Assembly (NCBI GenBank): GCA_022800815.1
Contig: JAAWRC010000013.1
Span: 1-64,000, forward strand
Origin: Lachnospiraceae bacterium
Lineage (GTDB): Bacteria; Bacillota; Clostridia; Lachnospirales; Lachnospiraceae
Direction: 5' to 3'
Length of the DNA: 64,000 nt
Part shown: in pieces, positions 36,805 to 45,280 of the stretch
Layout: each line of letters starts with the position of its first letter
How positions within the stretch are numbered: position 1 is the first letter of the stretch
Notes under the pieces: generated by a model
Seen by the model: the letters and a program-made list of their open reading frames with translations, nothing else
Told to the model about the DNA's origin: nothing
Database searches by the model: none
Position numbers and translations under genes: made by a program

Positions 36805-37733
36805 TCAATCGGCTTTGTGAGAAAATCAAAAAATTGAATGCGCCTGTGGTGGTGGGGCTGGATCCGATGCTCTCCTATGTGCCGGAGCACGTGGTGAAGC
36901 GGTCCCTGTCGGAATACGGGGAGACCCTTGCGGGGGCGGCGGACGCCATCTGGCAGTTCAACAAGGAGATCGTGGATTCCATTTGGGATCTGATCCCGGC
37001 GGTGAAGCCCCAGGTCGCCATGTACGAGCAGTTCGGCGTGGAAGGAATGAAGGCCTATCAGAAAACGGTGGACTATTGTCATGAGAAGGGGCTGCTCGTC
37101 ATCGGTGACGTGAAACGGGGCGACATCGGCTCCACCTCGGCGGCCTATGCGGCGGGGCATCTGGGGAAGGTGCAGGTGGGAAGCTGTCTTCTCTCCGCCT
37201 TCAACGAGGATTTTGCGACGGTGAACCCGTACCTGGGGACGGACGGGGTGAAGCCCTTCGTGGATGTGTGCCGGGAGGAAAGGAAAGGGCTGTTCATTCT
37301 GGTCAAGACCTCCAACCCTTCCAGCGGCGAGTTTCAGGATCGGCTGATCGACGGAAGGCCCCTCTATGAATGGGTGGGCGAGCAGGTGGCCGCATGGGGT
37401 GGGACCTGCATGGGCGAGACCTACAGCTACATAGGCGCCGTGGTGGGCGCTACCTATCCGGAGATGGGAAAGGAACTCCGGAAGCTGATGCCGAAATCGT
37501 TCATTCTGGTGCCTGGCTACGGCGCCCAGGGCGGCAAGGCGGAGGATCTGGTCCATTACTTTAACGAGGACGGCCTGGGTGCCATCGTCAACTCCTCCAG
37601 GGGGATCATCGCCGCCCACAAGAAAGAGGCCTATGCGAGGTTCGGCGCAGAGCATTTCGGTGAGGCCTCCAGGCAGGCCGTGGTCGACATGATCGAGGAT
37701 ATCAGAGGGGCGCTGAATGCACAGCTCTGCTAA
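36801..37733 (+). CDS. pyrF: Orotidine 5'-phosphate decarboxylase (long form)
   Basis: The 310-aa enzyme makes UMP from OMP, the last step of de novo pyrimidine synthesis. It belongs to the longer type 2 group: GLDPMLSYVPE near the N-terminus, the catalytic DVKRGDIGSTSAAYAAG with its Lys-Asp network, and PGYGAQGGKAEDLVHYF towards the end. It overlaps pyrC by the ATGA tetranucleotide, so the two are translationally coupled. A palindromic element separates it from pyrK. Confidence 0.96.
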   Translation: MINRLCEKIKKLNAPVVVGLDPMLSYVPEHVVKRSLSEYGETLAGAADAIWQFNKEIVDSIWDLIPAVKPQVAMYEQFGVEGMKAYQKTVDYCHEKGLLVIGDVKRGDIGSTSAAYAAGHLGKVQVGSCLLSAFNEDFATVNPYLGTDGVKPFVDVCREERKGLFILVKTSNPSSGEFQDRLIDGRPLYEWVGEQVAAWGGTCMGETYSYIGAVVGATYPEMGKELRKLMPKSFILVPGYGAQGGKAEDLVHYFNEDGLGAIVNSSRGIIAAHKKEAYARFGAEHFGEASRQAVVDMIEDIRGALNAQLC

Positions 37734-37805
37734 AGAGCAATATACGTATTTGCACTTGTTCCTGAGCCGTGCGGGTGCGGCGCAGTCAGGGAGTTGAGTA
37801 ACGTA

Positions 37806-37986
37806 GCCGTGTCCCTGGCGCTTCCCTTTCCAAGCAGACGATAGGCAGATTTCGCAGGTTTTGCGAGCATAGTGTTGGTGGTCATGCCGACCCGCTTTTA
37901 TGGAGGCATGGCCACCGACAATAGGCGGCGCAGCAAAACCAAGAAATCAACGTGTCTGCGTGAAAGGGAAGCGCCAGGGGCACGGC
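37806..37986. repeat. Palindromic element B (family with A and C) between pyrF and pyrK
   Basis: GCCGTGTCCCTGGCGCTTCC (37806-37825) is matched, with one or two changes, by the reverse complement of 37967-37986, and CAAGCAGACG faces CGTGTCTGCG. Inner arms GGTTTTGCGAGC/GCGCAGCAAAACC and TGGTGGTCATGCC/GGCATGGCCACC continue to a centre at about 37894-37902. The palindrome spans nearly the whole intergenic region, inside an otherwise continuous pyr cluster. Confidence 0.85.
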
Positions 37987-38008
37987 GGGATACAGGAGGA
38001 ATTGGTTT

Positions 38009-38773
38009 ATGAAGAGAAAGGAATCGGCGAGGGTACTGTCTCAGGAGTGCCTGGCGCCGGGAATTTTCAGCTTGTGGCTGGAGACGGGAATCGGGGACGA
38101 GGCAGTTCCGGGACAGTTTGTCTCTCTGTACAGCAGGGACGGTTCCAGGCTTCTGCCAAGGCCCATAAGCCTCTGTGAGATCGGTGATGGCAGGATCCGG
38201 CTGGTCTACCGGGTGGCTGGGGCGGGCACAGAGGAGTTTTCCACCCTGCGGCCGGGCGATGCCATAGAGGTCCTGGGCCCCCTCGGGAACGGCTTTCCTC
38301 TGGAGGAGGCCGGGGGAAGGCGGGTCTTTCTGATCGGCGGCGGGATCGGCGTGCCGCCCATGTTGGAGCTGGCGAAAAGGCTTTCCGGGGAGAAGCTCTT
38401 GGTCATGGGGTACCGGGACGACGTACTGTTCCTGAAAAGGGAGCTGGAGGAGAACGGGTCCCTGTTTCTGGCGACGGAGGACGGAAGCGTCGGCACAAAG
38501 GGAAACGTGCTGGACGCCATCCGGGAGAACGGCCTTTCGGCGGAAATGATCTTCGCCTGTGGTCCGGCCCCCATGCTGCGGGCGCTCAAGGCTTATGCGG
38601 GAGAGCGGGGGATTCCGGCCTGGATTTCCATGGAGGAGCGGATGGCCTGCGGGATCGGGGCCTGCCTGGCCTGTGTCTGCGGCTCCCGGGAGGTGGACGG
38701 CCACAGCCACGTGAAAAATAAACGGATCTGCAAGGACGGGCCCGTGTTTCTTGCCGAGGAGGTGGAGCTTTGA
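38009..38773 (+). CDS. pyrK: Dihydroorotate dehydrogenase electron-transfer subunit
   Basis: The 254-aa iron-sulfur flavoprotein passes electrons from PyrD to NAD. FAD binding is indicated by LLPRPISLCEI and the NAD region by RVFLIGGGIGVPPM and FACGPAPML. The C-terminal 2Fe-2S site has cysteines in MACGIGACLACVC followed by a further Cys at KRICKDGPVF. AGGAGGAATTGG precedes the ATG. Its stop codon shares a base with the pyrD start, as expected for subunits of the type 1B enzyme. Confidence 0.95.
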   Translation: MKRKESARVLSQECLAPGIFSLWLETGIGDEAVPGQFVSLYSRDGSRLLPRPISLCEIGDGRIRLVYRVAGAGTEEFSTLRPGDAIEVLGPLGNGFPLEEAGGRRVFLIGGGIGVPPMLELAKRLSGEKLLVMGYRDDVLFLKRELEENGSLFLATEDGSVGTKGNVLDAIRENGLSAEMIFACGPAPMLRALKAYAGERGIPAWISMEERMACGIGACLACVCGSREVDGHSHVKNKRICKDGPVFLAEEVEL

Positions 38774-39675
38774 TGAATTTGTCGGTGGACCTTGCCGGAG
38801 TGACCCTCAAAAATCCGGTCATGACGGCCTCCGGAACCTTTGGCTCAGGGGAAGAATATAGTGAGTTCGTGGATCTTGGCCGCCTGGGGGCGGTGGTCAC
38901 CAAGGGGGTGGCGAACGTGCCCTGGCCGGGGAATCCCGCGCCCAGGATCGCAGAGACTTACGGGGGGATGCTGAACGCCATCGGTCTGCAAAATCCCGGT
39001 ATTGACGTGTTCGTGAAGCGGGACATTCCTTTTTTAAAGCAGTTTGACACCAGGATCGTGGTCAATGTCTGCGGGAGGACCACGGAGGATTACGAGGAAG
39101 TCGTCGAACGGCTGTCCGGGGAACCGGTGGATCTTCTGGAGATCAATATCTCCTGCCCCAACGTGAAGGAGGGAGGCATTGCCTTCGGCCAGAATGCGGG
39201 AGCGGCGGAAGCCATCACCAGGGCGGTGAAGGCGAAGGCAAGGCAGCCGGTGATCATGAAGCTGAGCCCCAACGTGACGGACATTGCCGAGATGGCGAGG
39301 GCGGTGGAAGCGGGAGGGGCCGACGCCGTCTCCCTCATCAACACCCTGACGGGCATGAAGATCGACGTCCACAGGCGGACCTTCGCCCTGGCCAACCGGA
39401 CGGGAGGCCTTTCCGGCCCAGCCGTCAGGCCGGTGGCGGTGCGCATGGTTTATCAGGCGGCCCAGGCGGTGGAGATCCCGGTGGTCGGCATGGGCGGGAT
39501 CCGGAATGCGGAGGACGCACTGGAATTCATTCTGGCGGGGGCCACGGCCGTGTCGGTGGGAACGGCCAACTTCCACGACCCTTATGTGACTGTAAAGATC
39601 GTGGACGGACTCCGGGAGTATATGGAACGGTACGGGGTTTCTGACATCAGAGAGCTTATTGGGGCGGTAAAGTAG
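38773..39675 (+). CDS. pyrD: Dihydroorotate dehydrogenase B, catalytic subunit
   Basis: The 300-aa FMN enzyme oxidises dihydroorotate to orotate using the NAD-linked PyrK subunit. Type 1B features are NPVMTASGTFGSG near the start, the active-site Cys in LEINISCPNVKEGG, the FMN-binding KLSPNVTDI and SLINTLTGM, and GMGGIRNAEDALEFILAGA near the end. The ATG at 38773 overlaps the pyrK stop by one base and has GGAGGTGGAG upstream. Cytoplasmic heterotetramer with PyrK. Confidence 0.97.
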   Translation: MNLSVDLAGVTLKNPVMTASGTFGSGEEYSEFVDLGRLGAVVTKGVANVPWPGNPAPRIAETYGGMLNAIGLQNPGIDVFVKRDIPFLKQFDTRIVVNVCGRTTEDYEEVVERLSGEPVDLLEINISCPNVKEGGIAFGQNAGAAEAITRAVKAKARQPVIMKLSPNVTDIAEMARAVEAGGADAVSLINTLTGMKIDVHRRTFALANRTGGLSGPAVRPVAVRMVYQAAQAVEIPVVGMGGIRNAEDALEFILAGATAVSVGTANFHDPYVTVKIVDGLREYMERYGVSDIRELIGAVK

Positions 39676-39703
39676 GGGGTGGCCATTCTCCCGGATTTGC
39701 CGG

Positions 39704-39732
39704 TTGAAAGAACGTGTGGTTCGTGATATACT
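39704..39732 (+). promoter_or_regulatory. Promoter of pyrE
   Basis: TTGAAA at 39704-39709 and TATACT at 39727-39732 are spaced by 17 bases, 78 bases before pyrE. Confidence 0.65.
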
Positions 39733-39809
39733 TGTCAGCGGCATGCAAGCTCAGGCAGTATGCGGCGTGCCGATTTTAGGAAGATCAGACTGAAGGAGAG
39801 AAGGAAGCC

Positions 39810-40487
39810 ATGGAAGCGTACAAGAAGGAATTCATTGAATTTATGGTGGACTGCAAGGTACTTAAATTCGGGGATTTTGTGACTAAGAGCGGGAGGAAGA
39901 CGCCCTTTTTTATCAACACCGGCTTTTACCGGACCGGCGGACAGCTAAAGCGGCTGGGGAGCTATTATGCGAAGGCCATCAGGGACAGGTTCGGCACGGA
40001 TTTTGACGTGCTGTTCGGGCCGGCCTACAAGGGGATCCCTTTGAGTGCGGCGGCGGTCATCGCCCTCTCCGAGGAGTGGGGGGCGGACATCCGTTACTGC
40101 TCCAACCGGAAAGAGGTGAAGGACCACGGGGACAAGGGGATCCTTCTCGGCGGTCCCGTGGGGGACGGCGACCGGGTGGTCATCATTGAGGACGTGACCA
40201 CGGCGGGCACTTCCATTGAGGAGACCCTTCCGATCATAAAAGCCCGGGGGGCGGTGGAGGTCCTTGGCCTGGTGGTTTCCGTGGACCGGATGGAGCGGGG
40301 GCAGGGGAAGAAGTCGGCCCTCAGGGAGATTCACGAAAAGTACGGCCTGGAGACGACGGCCATCGTGACCATGGCGGAAGTGGTCGAGCACCTTTACAAC
40401 AGGCCCTACAAGGGGGAAATCGTCATTGACGATACATTAAAGAGCGCCATTGACGCATATTATGAACAGTATGGAGCGGAAGAGTAA
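39810..40487 (+). CDS. pyrE: Orotate phosphoribosyltransferase
   Basis: The 225-aa enzyme joins orotate to PRPP to make OMP. The PRPP-binding motif is VVIIEDVTTAGTSIEE and the conserved lysine loop lies in YCSNRKEVKDHGDKG. FVTKSGRKTPFFINTG near the N-terminus is typical for the clostridial form. GAGAAGGAAGCC precedes the ATG. It has its own promoter and may also be read from the upstream pyr genes. Small membrane-protein genes follow closely. Confidence 0.96.
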   Translation: MEAYKKEFIEFMVDCKVLKFGDFVTKSGRKTPFFINTGFYRTGGQLKRLGSYYAKAIRDRFGTDFDVLFGPAYKGIPLSAAAVIALSEEWGADIRYCSNRKEVKDHGDKGILLGGPVGDGDRVVIIEDVTTAGTSIEETLPIIKARGAVEVLGLVVSVDRMERGQGKKSALREIHEKYGLETTAIVTMAEVVEHLYNRPYKGEIVIDDTLKSAIDAYYEQYGAEE

Positions 40488-40498
40488 GGAGGCGGCTT

Positions 40499-40651
40499 AT
40501 GAGTGAAAAGGTATATAAGACCATGAAAAATGCGGGCGGCTTTTCCATTGCCATGGGAATCGTGATTCTCGTGGCGGGGCTGGCGGTCGGGATTGGCAGC
40601 ATTGTAAGCGGTGCGTTTTTGCTGAAACGGAAATCGGACATTACGTTCTGA
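40499..40651 (+). CDS. Small single-helix membrane protein, 50 aa
   Basis: A 50-codon frame starts MSEKVYKTMKNAGGFSIAMG and contains one membrane helix (about residues 15-43, with GIVILVAGLAVGIGSIVSG) and a basic end LLKRKSD. AAGGAGGCGGC precedes the ATG, an excellent ribosome site. It is 11 bases downstream of pyrE on the same strand. No family name is known to me, but similar short proteins in Clostridia follow pyrE, which I recall only loosely. Confidence 0.6.
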   Translation: MSEKVYKTMKNAGGFSIAMGIVILVAGLAVGIGSIVSGAFLLKRKSDITF

Positions 40652-40666
40652 CAAGGGTGGATTTAA

Positions 40667-41164
40667 TTGAAAACTCGTATAAAAACAGAAACCATCCGGA
40701 GGATTGGCTGGGTGCTTTTCGGCTGTTATCTGGCCGGGCTTGTCTATTTTATGTTTTTTGCCGAGTCACTGGGGCGGACGGAGGCAGCCGGGGGGTACCG
40801 TTATAATCTGGAGCCTTTTCTGGAGATTAAGCGGTGTATCCGTCACTGGGACGTGCTGGGGCCTCTGAATGCGGGCATGAACCTGTTCGGGAACGTGGCG
40901 GCTTTCATGCCTTTTGGGTTTATTCTGCCCATGCTGCGGTTCTCCAACAGGAGATGGTACGTGATCGTGCTTCTCAGCTTTCTCTGCAGCCTCTGCATCG
41001 AGATCCTGCAGCTTGTATCCATGCGGGGAAGCTTTGACGTGGACGACTTGATGCTCAATACCCTGGGAGGCTTTCTCGGTTATCTGTGCTTCCTGGTGGC
41101 GGTGTTTTTCCGGTGGAGGATTCGGAGGACGGAGAAGGGGGACCGAGGGACGAAGAGACCGTGA
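40667..41164 (+). CDS. VanZ-like family membrane protein
   Basis: The 165-aa protein has four predicted membrane helices and VanZ-like landmarks: YNLEPFLEIKRCI after the first helix, NLFGNVAAFMPFGFILPML, SFLCSLCIEILQL, and the acidic loop GSFDVDDLMLNTLGGFLGY. VanZ gives low-level teicoplanin resistance in enterococci, but most family members have no proven function. The start is a TTG with GGGTGG upstream; no ATG near the N-terminus fits. It is in a run of small membrane genes after pyrE. Confidence 0.85.
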   Translation: MKTRIKTETIRRIGWVLFGCYLAGLVYFMFFAESLGRTEAAGGYRYNLEPFLEIKRCIRHWDVLGPLNAGMNLFGNVAAFMPFGFILPMLRFSNRRWYVIVLLSFLCSLCIEILQLVSMRGSFDVDDLMLNTLGGFLGYLCFLVAVFFRWRIRRTEKGDRGTKRP

Positions 41165-41191
41165 CGGACCGTGTACGGAAGGAGAGTTATA

Positions 41192-41518
41192 TTGAACGGA
41201 AAGAGAATGAAGCTTTTGAGAATGAAGTTTTCAGCGGCGGGAATGGCCTCGGTGCTGATTTTCGTGGGCTCCCTGCTGATCCTGCTGGCGGCTTTCTGGA
41301 TTGCCTTTCGGACTTATGGGCATGGGAACGCAGACATTGCGGCGCTGGGATTTCTCGCCCTGTTTTTTAATATTCTTGGGATTTTTCTTCCCCTCCACGA
41401 TATGAAGCGGCGGGGGAGCGAGGAGGGGATTCCGGTCCTTTCCAGGGTCGCCATCATCCTGAACGTTCTGGTGATCTGCGGAATCCTCGGGATTTATATT
41501 TTGGGAATCGTGGTCTGA
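41192..41518 (+). CDS. Hypothetical three-helix membrane protein, 108 aa
   Basis: The product has three hydrophobic helices (FSAAGMASVLIFVGSLLILL, then AALGFLALFFNILGIFLPL, then VAIILNVLVICGILGIYIL) joined by short basic loops. Start is probably the TTG at 41192, eight bases after AAGGAG; an ATG four codons in is the alternative. No family is recognised. It lies between the VanZ-like gene and the HD hydrolase gene and is probably co-transcribed with them. Confidence 0.6.
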   Translation: MNGKRMKLLRMKFSAAGMASVLIFVGSLLILLAAFWIAFRTYGHGNADIAALGFLALFFNILGIFLPLHDMKRRGSEEGIPVLSRVAIILNVLVICGILGIYILGIVV

Positions 41519-41552
41519 CCGGAGAGGAAAAAGGTTCGGGAGGGAGGAAGAC

Positions 41553-42191
41553 ATGGAAGAGAAAACGAAGATGGAAGCCGGGAGGAAAAAGGAAACGGAA
41601 CCGGGGCGGCTGGAGAGGCAGCTCCGGTTCATCCTGGAGGTGGACAAGAGTAAGCAGGTGTTCCGCCAGACCTATCTTTCCGACGGGAGCCGGAAAGAGA
41701 ATGATGCGGAGCATTCCTGGCATCTGGCGCTGATGTGCGCCCTCCTCGGCGAGTATGCCAATGAGTCCATAGACGTTGCGAAGACCATGGTCATGGTACT
41801 GATTCACGACATCATCGAGATCGACGCCGGGGACACCTACGCCTACGACGAGGCGGGGAACGCCACGAAGCGGGAGCGGGAGGTCAGGGCGGCGGAGCGG
41901 ATTTTTTCGCTTCTCCCGGAAGACCAGGCGGCTTCTTTCCGGGCGCTGTGGGAGGAGTTTGAGGCCGGGGAGACGCCGGAGGCGAAATTCGCCCTGACGC
42001 TGGACAAGGTACAGCCCCTGCTTTTAAATGACGCCACCGAGGGCAGGGCGTGGAAGGAGCATGGAATCCGAATTTCCCAGGTTCTGAAACGGAACGAGCG
42101 GACCGGGGAGGGATCGGAGCGGCTCTGGGAGCACGCAAAGGGGCTGATTGAAAAAAATGCGGAGCTGGGAAGGCTTCTGGACGACAGATAA
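41553..42191 (+). CDS. HD-domain hydrolase, YfbR/HDDC2-like
   Basis: The 212-aa protein carries a metal-dependent HD domain: H in ENDAEHSWHLAL, HD in LIHDIIEIDAGDTYAYD, and a later Asp in TLDKVQPLLLND. This pattern is that of HDDC2/YfbR-like 5'-deoxynucleotidases, which dephosphorylate deoxyribonucleoside monophosphates. About 20 polar residues precede the domain. GGGAGGAAG precedes the ATG. The exact substrate is inferred from family resemblance only, though its neighbourhood of pyrimidine and purine synthesis genes fits a nucleotide role. Confidence 0.8.
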   Translation: MEEKTKMEAGRKKETEPGRLERQLRFILEVDKSKQVFRQTYLSDGSRKENDAEHSWHLALMCALLGEYANESIDVAKTMVMVLIHDIIEIDAGDTYAYDEAGNATKREREVRAAERIFSLLPEDQAASFRALWEEFEAGETPEAKFALTLDKVQPLLLNDATEGRAWKEHGIRISQVLKRNERTGEGSERLWEHAKGLIEKNAELGRLLDDR

Positions 42192-42206
42192 AAGGAGGAT
42201 ATTCAG

Positions 42207-42518
42207 ATGGGAGACAATTTCAACCTGCTTTGGAGCGTCCTGATGGCGGCGATTTTTGCCTTCGGGGCCTTTCAGACGTGGAACGGGAAGACGGACTTTG
42301 TGGGAAAAAACGTGGAAAATATCAAACCGGAGCTGCGGACGGCCTACTGCAAGGAGATGAGTCTGCCGATGTTTATGTTGGCCGGGGTCGAGGTGCTCGA
42401 CGTGATTTTGCAGCTCACGGTCAATTTCGGGACCTGGTCCCTGATGCTCCTCGGCGGGGGCATTCTCGTGGGAATCAGCTGGATCGTGGTCATCCAGCGC
42501 AAGTATAACAAGATGTAA
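42207..42518 (+). CDS. Hypothetical membrane protein, 103 aa
   Basis: The protein has an N-terminal membrane helix (LLWSVLMAAIFAFGAFQTW), a polar middle (GKTDFVGKNVENIKPELR), and two further helices (MFMLAGVEVLDVILQL, LMLLGGGILVGISWIVVI). I do not recognise a family. It begins 15 bases after the HD hydrolase gene with AAAGGAGGATATTC as ribosome site, and 20 bases separate it from the M29 aminopeptidase gene, so all belong to one likely transcript. Confidence 0.6.
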   Translation: MGDNFNLLWSVLMAAIFAFGAFQTWNGKTDFVGKNVENIKPELRTAYCKEMSLPMFMLAGVEVLDVILQLTVNFGTWSLMLLGGGILVGISWIVVIQRKYNKM

Positions 42519-42538
42519 GAGACAGAGGAGTGAGGGAA

Positions 42539-44617
42539 TTGGAGCATTCGGTTTTGGAGGAACGGTATCGGCTTTCTGTGGAACGGATCCGGGAGATTGA
42601 GCGGGAATGTGAGGGAGACTCCGTACTTCGGGGGGAAGCGGCAGCGTACTTTAAAAGGCAGGCCGCTTTCATCCTTTTTCTGGACGGGGTGCGGGAGGCC
42701 CTTGCAAAAGAGAGCACAGAGGGGCTTCCCTCCATGGAGGTTTTGCGGGAACGGAACGAGCGGCTCTACGAGGATATTTCCGGGGCTTCCTATGAGCGGA
42801 GCTTTGCCAATCCTGCTTACGCTGTGGCGCTTTTGGGAGAAGAGATCGGGAGGCGGCTCGCATTTCTGGCGGCGGAGATTCGGGGCGGGATCGCCTACGT
42901 CTACGAGGATCGGATGGAGGAATGGGTTCCCTGCCTGGAGGTCTTTATCGAGGTTTACAATCTTTTCGAGGCGGAGCGGGCGGGAGAGTTTCCGGAGGAG
43001 GTGCTTCTCTCGGAGCTTCGGGAAGCGTTGTATTATTATGTGAGTGATTACTGTGACGTGACGGTGGCAAGGCGAATCCGGGAGCAGGTGGATCCGTCAC
43101 TGGATTTCGCCGTGGGGATTGTCATGGACAGTGATCTTTCGGATCTGCGCTATCTGTACCGGTTCGGCGAGTACGTCACGGAGAACGAGGAAAAGACCGC
43201 AGAATTTTTGAATGGTTTGCCGAAAGAGACCATTGAACAGATGGCCTTGGTGTATACCGAGGGTTACCGCAAGGGCTTTGAGCTGGCCGGAATCGATCTG
43301 AAAAAAAAGAAGACGGTGGAGCTCCGTTACCGTGTGGGGTTTGAGCGGGTCCTTAAGGAGGCCATGGAACAGTTTATGAACATGGGACTTTCGCCGGTCC
43401 TGTTCCGGGCGGCCGTGGGGGCTGCCAATAAGAGACAGCATTTAAAGATCGGCTATTACGGAGCTTATGCCAATCCGCAGTATGAGTATGACCATCGCTT
43501 TGACCAGGCCCTGTTTTTGGACAAGGCCTTCAAGGAACGCAAGCTTTCCGTCATGCGGGTGGTCTACGAAGAATACAAAGAGCTGGCGGCGGTCTATGCG
43601 GGCCCCGCCGTCATGGAGACCTTCGGGGAGGAGCCCTTTTCCTATAAAAATAAGCCGGAATCCGTTCATTTGAGTGAGAAACAGAAACGACTGTCGGTGG
43701 AGCTTTCCTCCCAGTTGGCGGAGCTTGTCAATCGATACATCAAGGGGGAGGAGCGAAGCTTCACCATTATTTCCTGGCCCACGCCGGAGATCGGGAACGA
43801 TTTTGAGGAGATCTTCCGGGAGACCATCCGGATCAACACCCTGGACTACGAAGCGTACAAAACCATTCAGGGAGCCCTGATCGATGCGCTGGACGAAGGG
43901 GAATTCGTGGAGATTCGGGGGACGAACGGAAATCGGACGGACCTTAAGGTGGCACTCCATGGGTTGTCGGACAGGGCAAGGGAGACGAATTTTGAGAACT
44001 GTCTGGCGGACGTGAACATTCCCCTGGGCGAGGTCTTCACTTCCCCCAGGCTTTCCGGAACCAATGGCATTCTCCATGTGTCCCAGATTTACTTAAGCGA
44101 GGTGGAGTATCGGGATTTGGAGCTCACCTTTCGGGACGGCATGACGGCCGCCTATTCCTGTAGGAATTACGAATCGGAGGAGGAGAACCGGAAGCTGATT
44201 GAGGAGAATCTTCTTTACAACCACAAGGCCCTTCCCCTGGGCGAGTTTGCCATCGGCACCAACACGGCGGCCTACGCCATGGCGAGGCGATACGGGATCA
44301 TAAGCCGCTTAAAGATTCTGGTCATTGAGAAGATGGGTCCTCACTTCGCCATCGGTGACACCTGCTACAGTCACAGTGAGGAAGTGAAGGTTCATAATCC
44401 CGACGGGAAGGAAGTGACGGCCAGGGACAACGAATGCTCCATCCGGCGAAAGGAGGATCAGGCGGCGGCTTATTTCAACTGCCACACGGACATCACCATC
44501 CCCTACGACGAGCTGGGCGAGATTGCGGTGGTCCGCCCGGACGGCACCCGGATTCCCCTGATCGAAGAGGGCCGCTTCGTCCTTCCGGGCACGGAAGCCC
44601 TCAACGAGAATCTGTGA
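42539..44617 (+). CDS. M29-family metallo-aminopeptidase
   Basis: The roughly 692-aa protein has an N-terminal helical half without familiar motifs (about residues 1-320) and a C-terminal half resembling M29 (AmpS/PepS type) aminopeptidases. Metal-binding landmarks are CLADVNIPLGEVFTSPRLSG, LPLGEFAIGTNTAAYAMARR, EKMGPHFAIGDTCYSHSEE and YFNCHTDITIPYDEL. M29 enzymes are cobalt- or zinc-dependent peptidases of about 400 aa; this longer form is known in Clostridia. TTG 42539 lies eight bases after GAGGAG; GTG 42530 abuts that site and is less likely. It closes the run of genes begun after pyrE. Confidence 0.8.
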   Translation: MEHSVLEERYRLSVERIREIERECEGDSVLRGEAAAYFKRQAAFILFLDGVREALAKESTEGLPSMEVLRERNERLYEDISGASYERSFANPAYAVALLGEEIGRRLAFLAAEIRGGIAYVYEDRMEEWVPCLEVFIEVYNLFEAERAGEFPEEVLLSELREALYYYVSDYCDVTVARRIREQVDPSLDFAVGIVMDSDLSDLRYLYRFGEYVTENEEKTAEFLNGLPKETIEQMALVYTEGYRKGFELAGIDLKKKKTVELRYRVGFERVLKEAMEQFMNMGLSPVLFRAAVGAANKRQHLKIGYYGAYANPQYEYDHRFDQALFLDKAFKERKLSVMRVVYEEYKELAAVYAGPAVMETFGEEPFSYKNKPESVHLSEKQKRLSVELSSQLAELVNRYIKGEERSFTIISWPTPEIGNDFEEIFRETIRINTLDYEAYKTIQGALIDALDEGEFVEIRGTNGNRTDLKVALHGLSDRARETNFENCLADVNIPLGEVFTSPRLSGTNGILHVSQIYLSEVEYRDLELTFRDGMTAAYSCRNYESEEENRKLIEENLLYNHKALPLGEFAIGTNTAAYAMARRYGIISRLKILVIEKMGPHFAIGDTCYSHSEEVKVHNPDGKEVTARDNECSIRRKEDQAAAYFNCHTDITIPYDELGEIAVVRPDGTRIPLIEEGRFVLPGTEALNENL

Positions 44618-44656
44618 GAACCCGCATGAAATACGGAAACTCAAGCATTTTCGTCC

Positions 44657-44685
44657 TTGTACCCGGTGTCTCTTTGTGATACGAT
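44657..44685 (+). promoter_or_regulatory. Promoter of the purE-purM-purN-purD cluster
   Basis: TTGTAC at 44657-44662 and TACGAT at 44680-44685 have a 17-base spacer, 37 bases before purE. No purine riboswitch fits in the short leader. Confidence 0.55.
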
Positions 44686-44722
44686 AGTAACGTGATTTTT
44701 GAACAGTGAGAGGAGAAGCATT

Positions 44723-45235
44723 ATGGCAAAAGTAGGGATTGTGATGGGAAGCGATTCGGACCTGGCGGTCATGGGCAAGGCGGCCGACGTGCTTTCCGAG
44801 CTTGGCGTGGACTATGAGATGACGATCATTTCCGCCCACAGGGAGCCGGACGTGTTTTTTGAATATGCGAAGTCCGCAGAGGCGAAGGGCTTCAAGGTGA
44901 TCATTGCGGGGGCGGGCATGGCGGCCCATCTTCCCGGCATGTGTGCGGCGATCTTCCCCCTGCCGGTCATCGGGGTTCCCATGCACACCACGTCCCTGGG
45001 AGGAAGGGATTCGCTGTATTCCATCGTCCAGATGCCCTCCGGCATTCCCGTGGCCACGGTTGCCATAAACGGCGGGGCCAATGCGGGGCTTCTGGCGGCG
45101 AAGATGCTGGCGGTGTCCGACGGGGCCCTCCTTGAAAGGCTGAAAAAGTATGCGGAGAACCTGAAGGAGCAGGTGGAGGCGAAGGCCGAAAAGCTCTCGA
45201 AGCTGGGCCATAAAGAGTATCTGAACCAGAAATAA
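44723..45235 (+). CDS. purE: N5-carboxyaminoimidazole ribonucleotide mutase
   Basis: The 170-aa class I PurE converts N5-CAIR to CAIR in purine synthesis. It shows GIVMGSDSDLAVMGKA, the active-site SAHREPDVFFEY and GAGMAAHLPGM followed by GVPMHTTSLGGRDSLYSIVQMP (key run PMHTTSLGGRDSLYSI). It forms a cytoplasmic octamer. No purK is visible here. The ATG at 44723 has GAGAGGAGAAGC upstream and starts the pur cluster. Confidence 0.97.
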   Translation: MAKVGIVMGSDSDLAVMGKAADVLSELGVDYEMTIISAHREPDVFFEYAKSAEAKGFKVIIAGAGMAAHLPGMCAAIFPLPVIGVPMHTTSLGGRDSLYSIVQMPSGIPVATVAINGGANAGLLAAKMLAVSDGALLERLKKYAENLKEQVEAKAEKLSKLGHKEYLNQK

Positions 45236-45280
45236 GGGACTCACAGGGGATTTACAGAGGACTCATCCAAGGAGGAAAAC

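Noticed and set aside
44618-44722. Possible purine riboswitch before purE
   Set aside because: The gap is only about 105 bases, the promoter leaves a leader of about 30 bases, and no purine aptamer core is visible.
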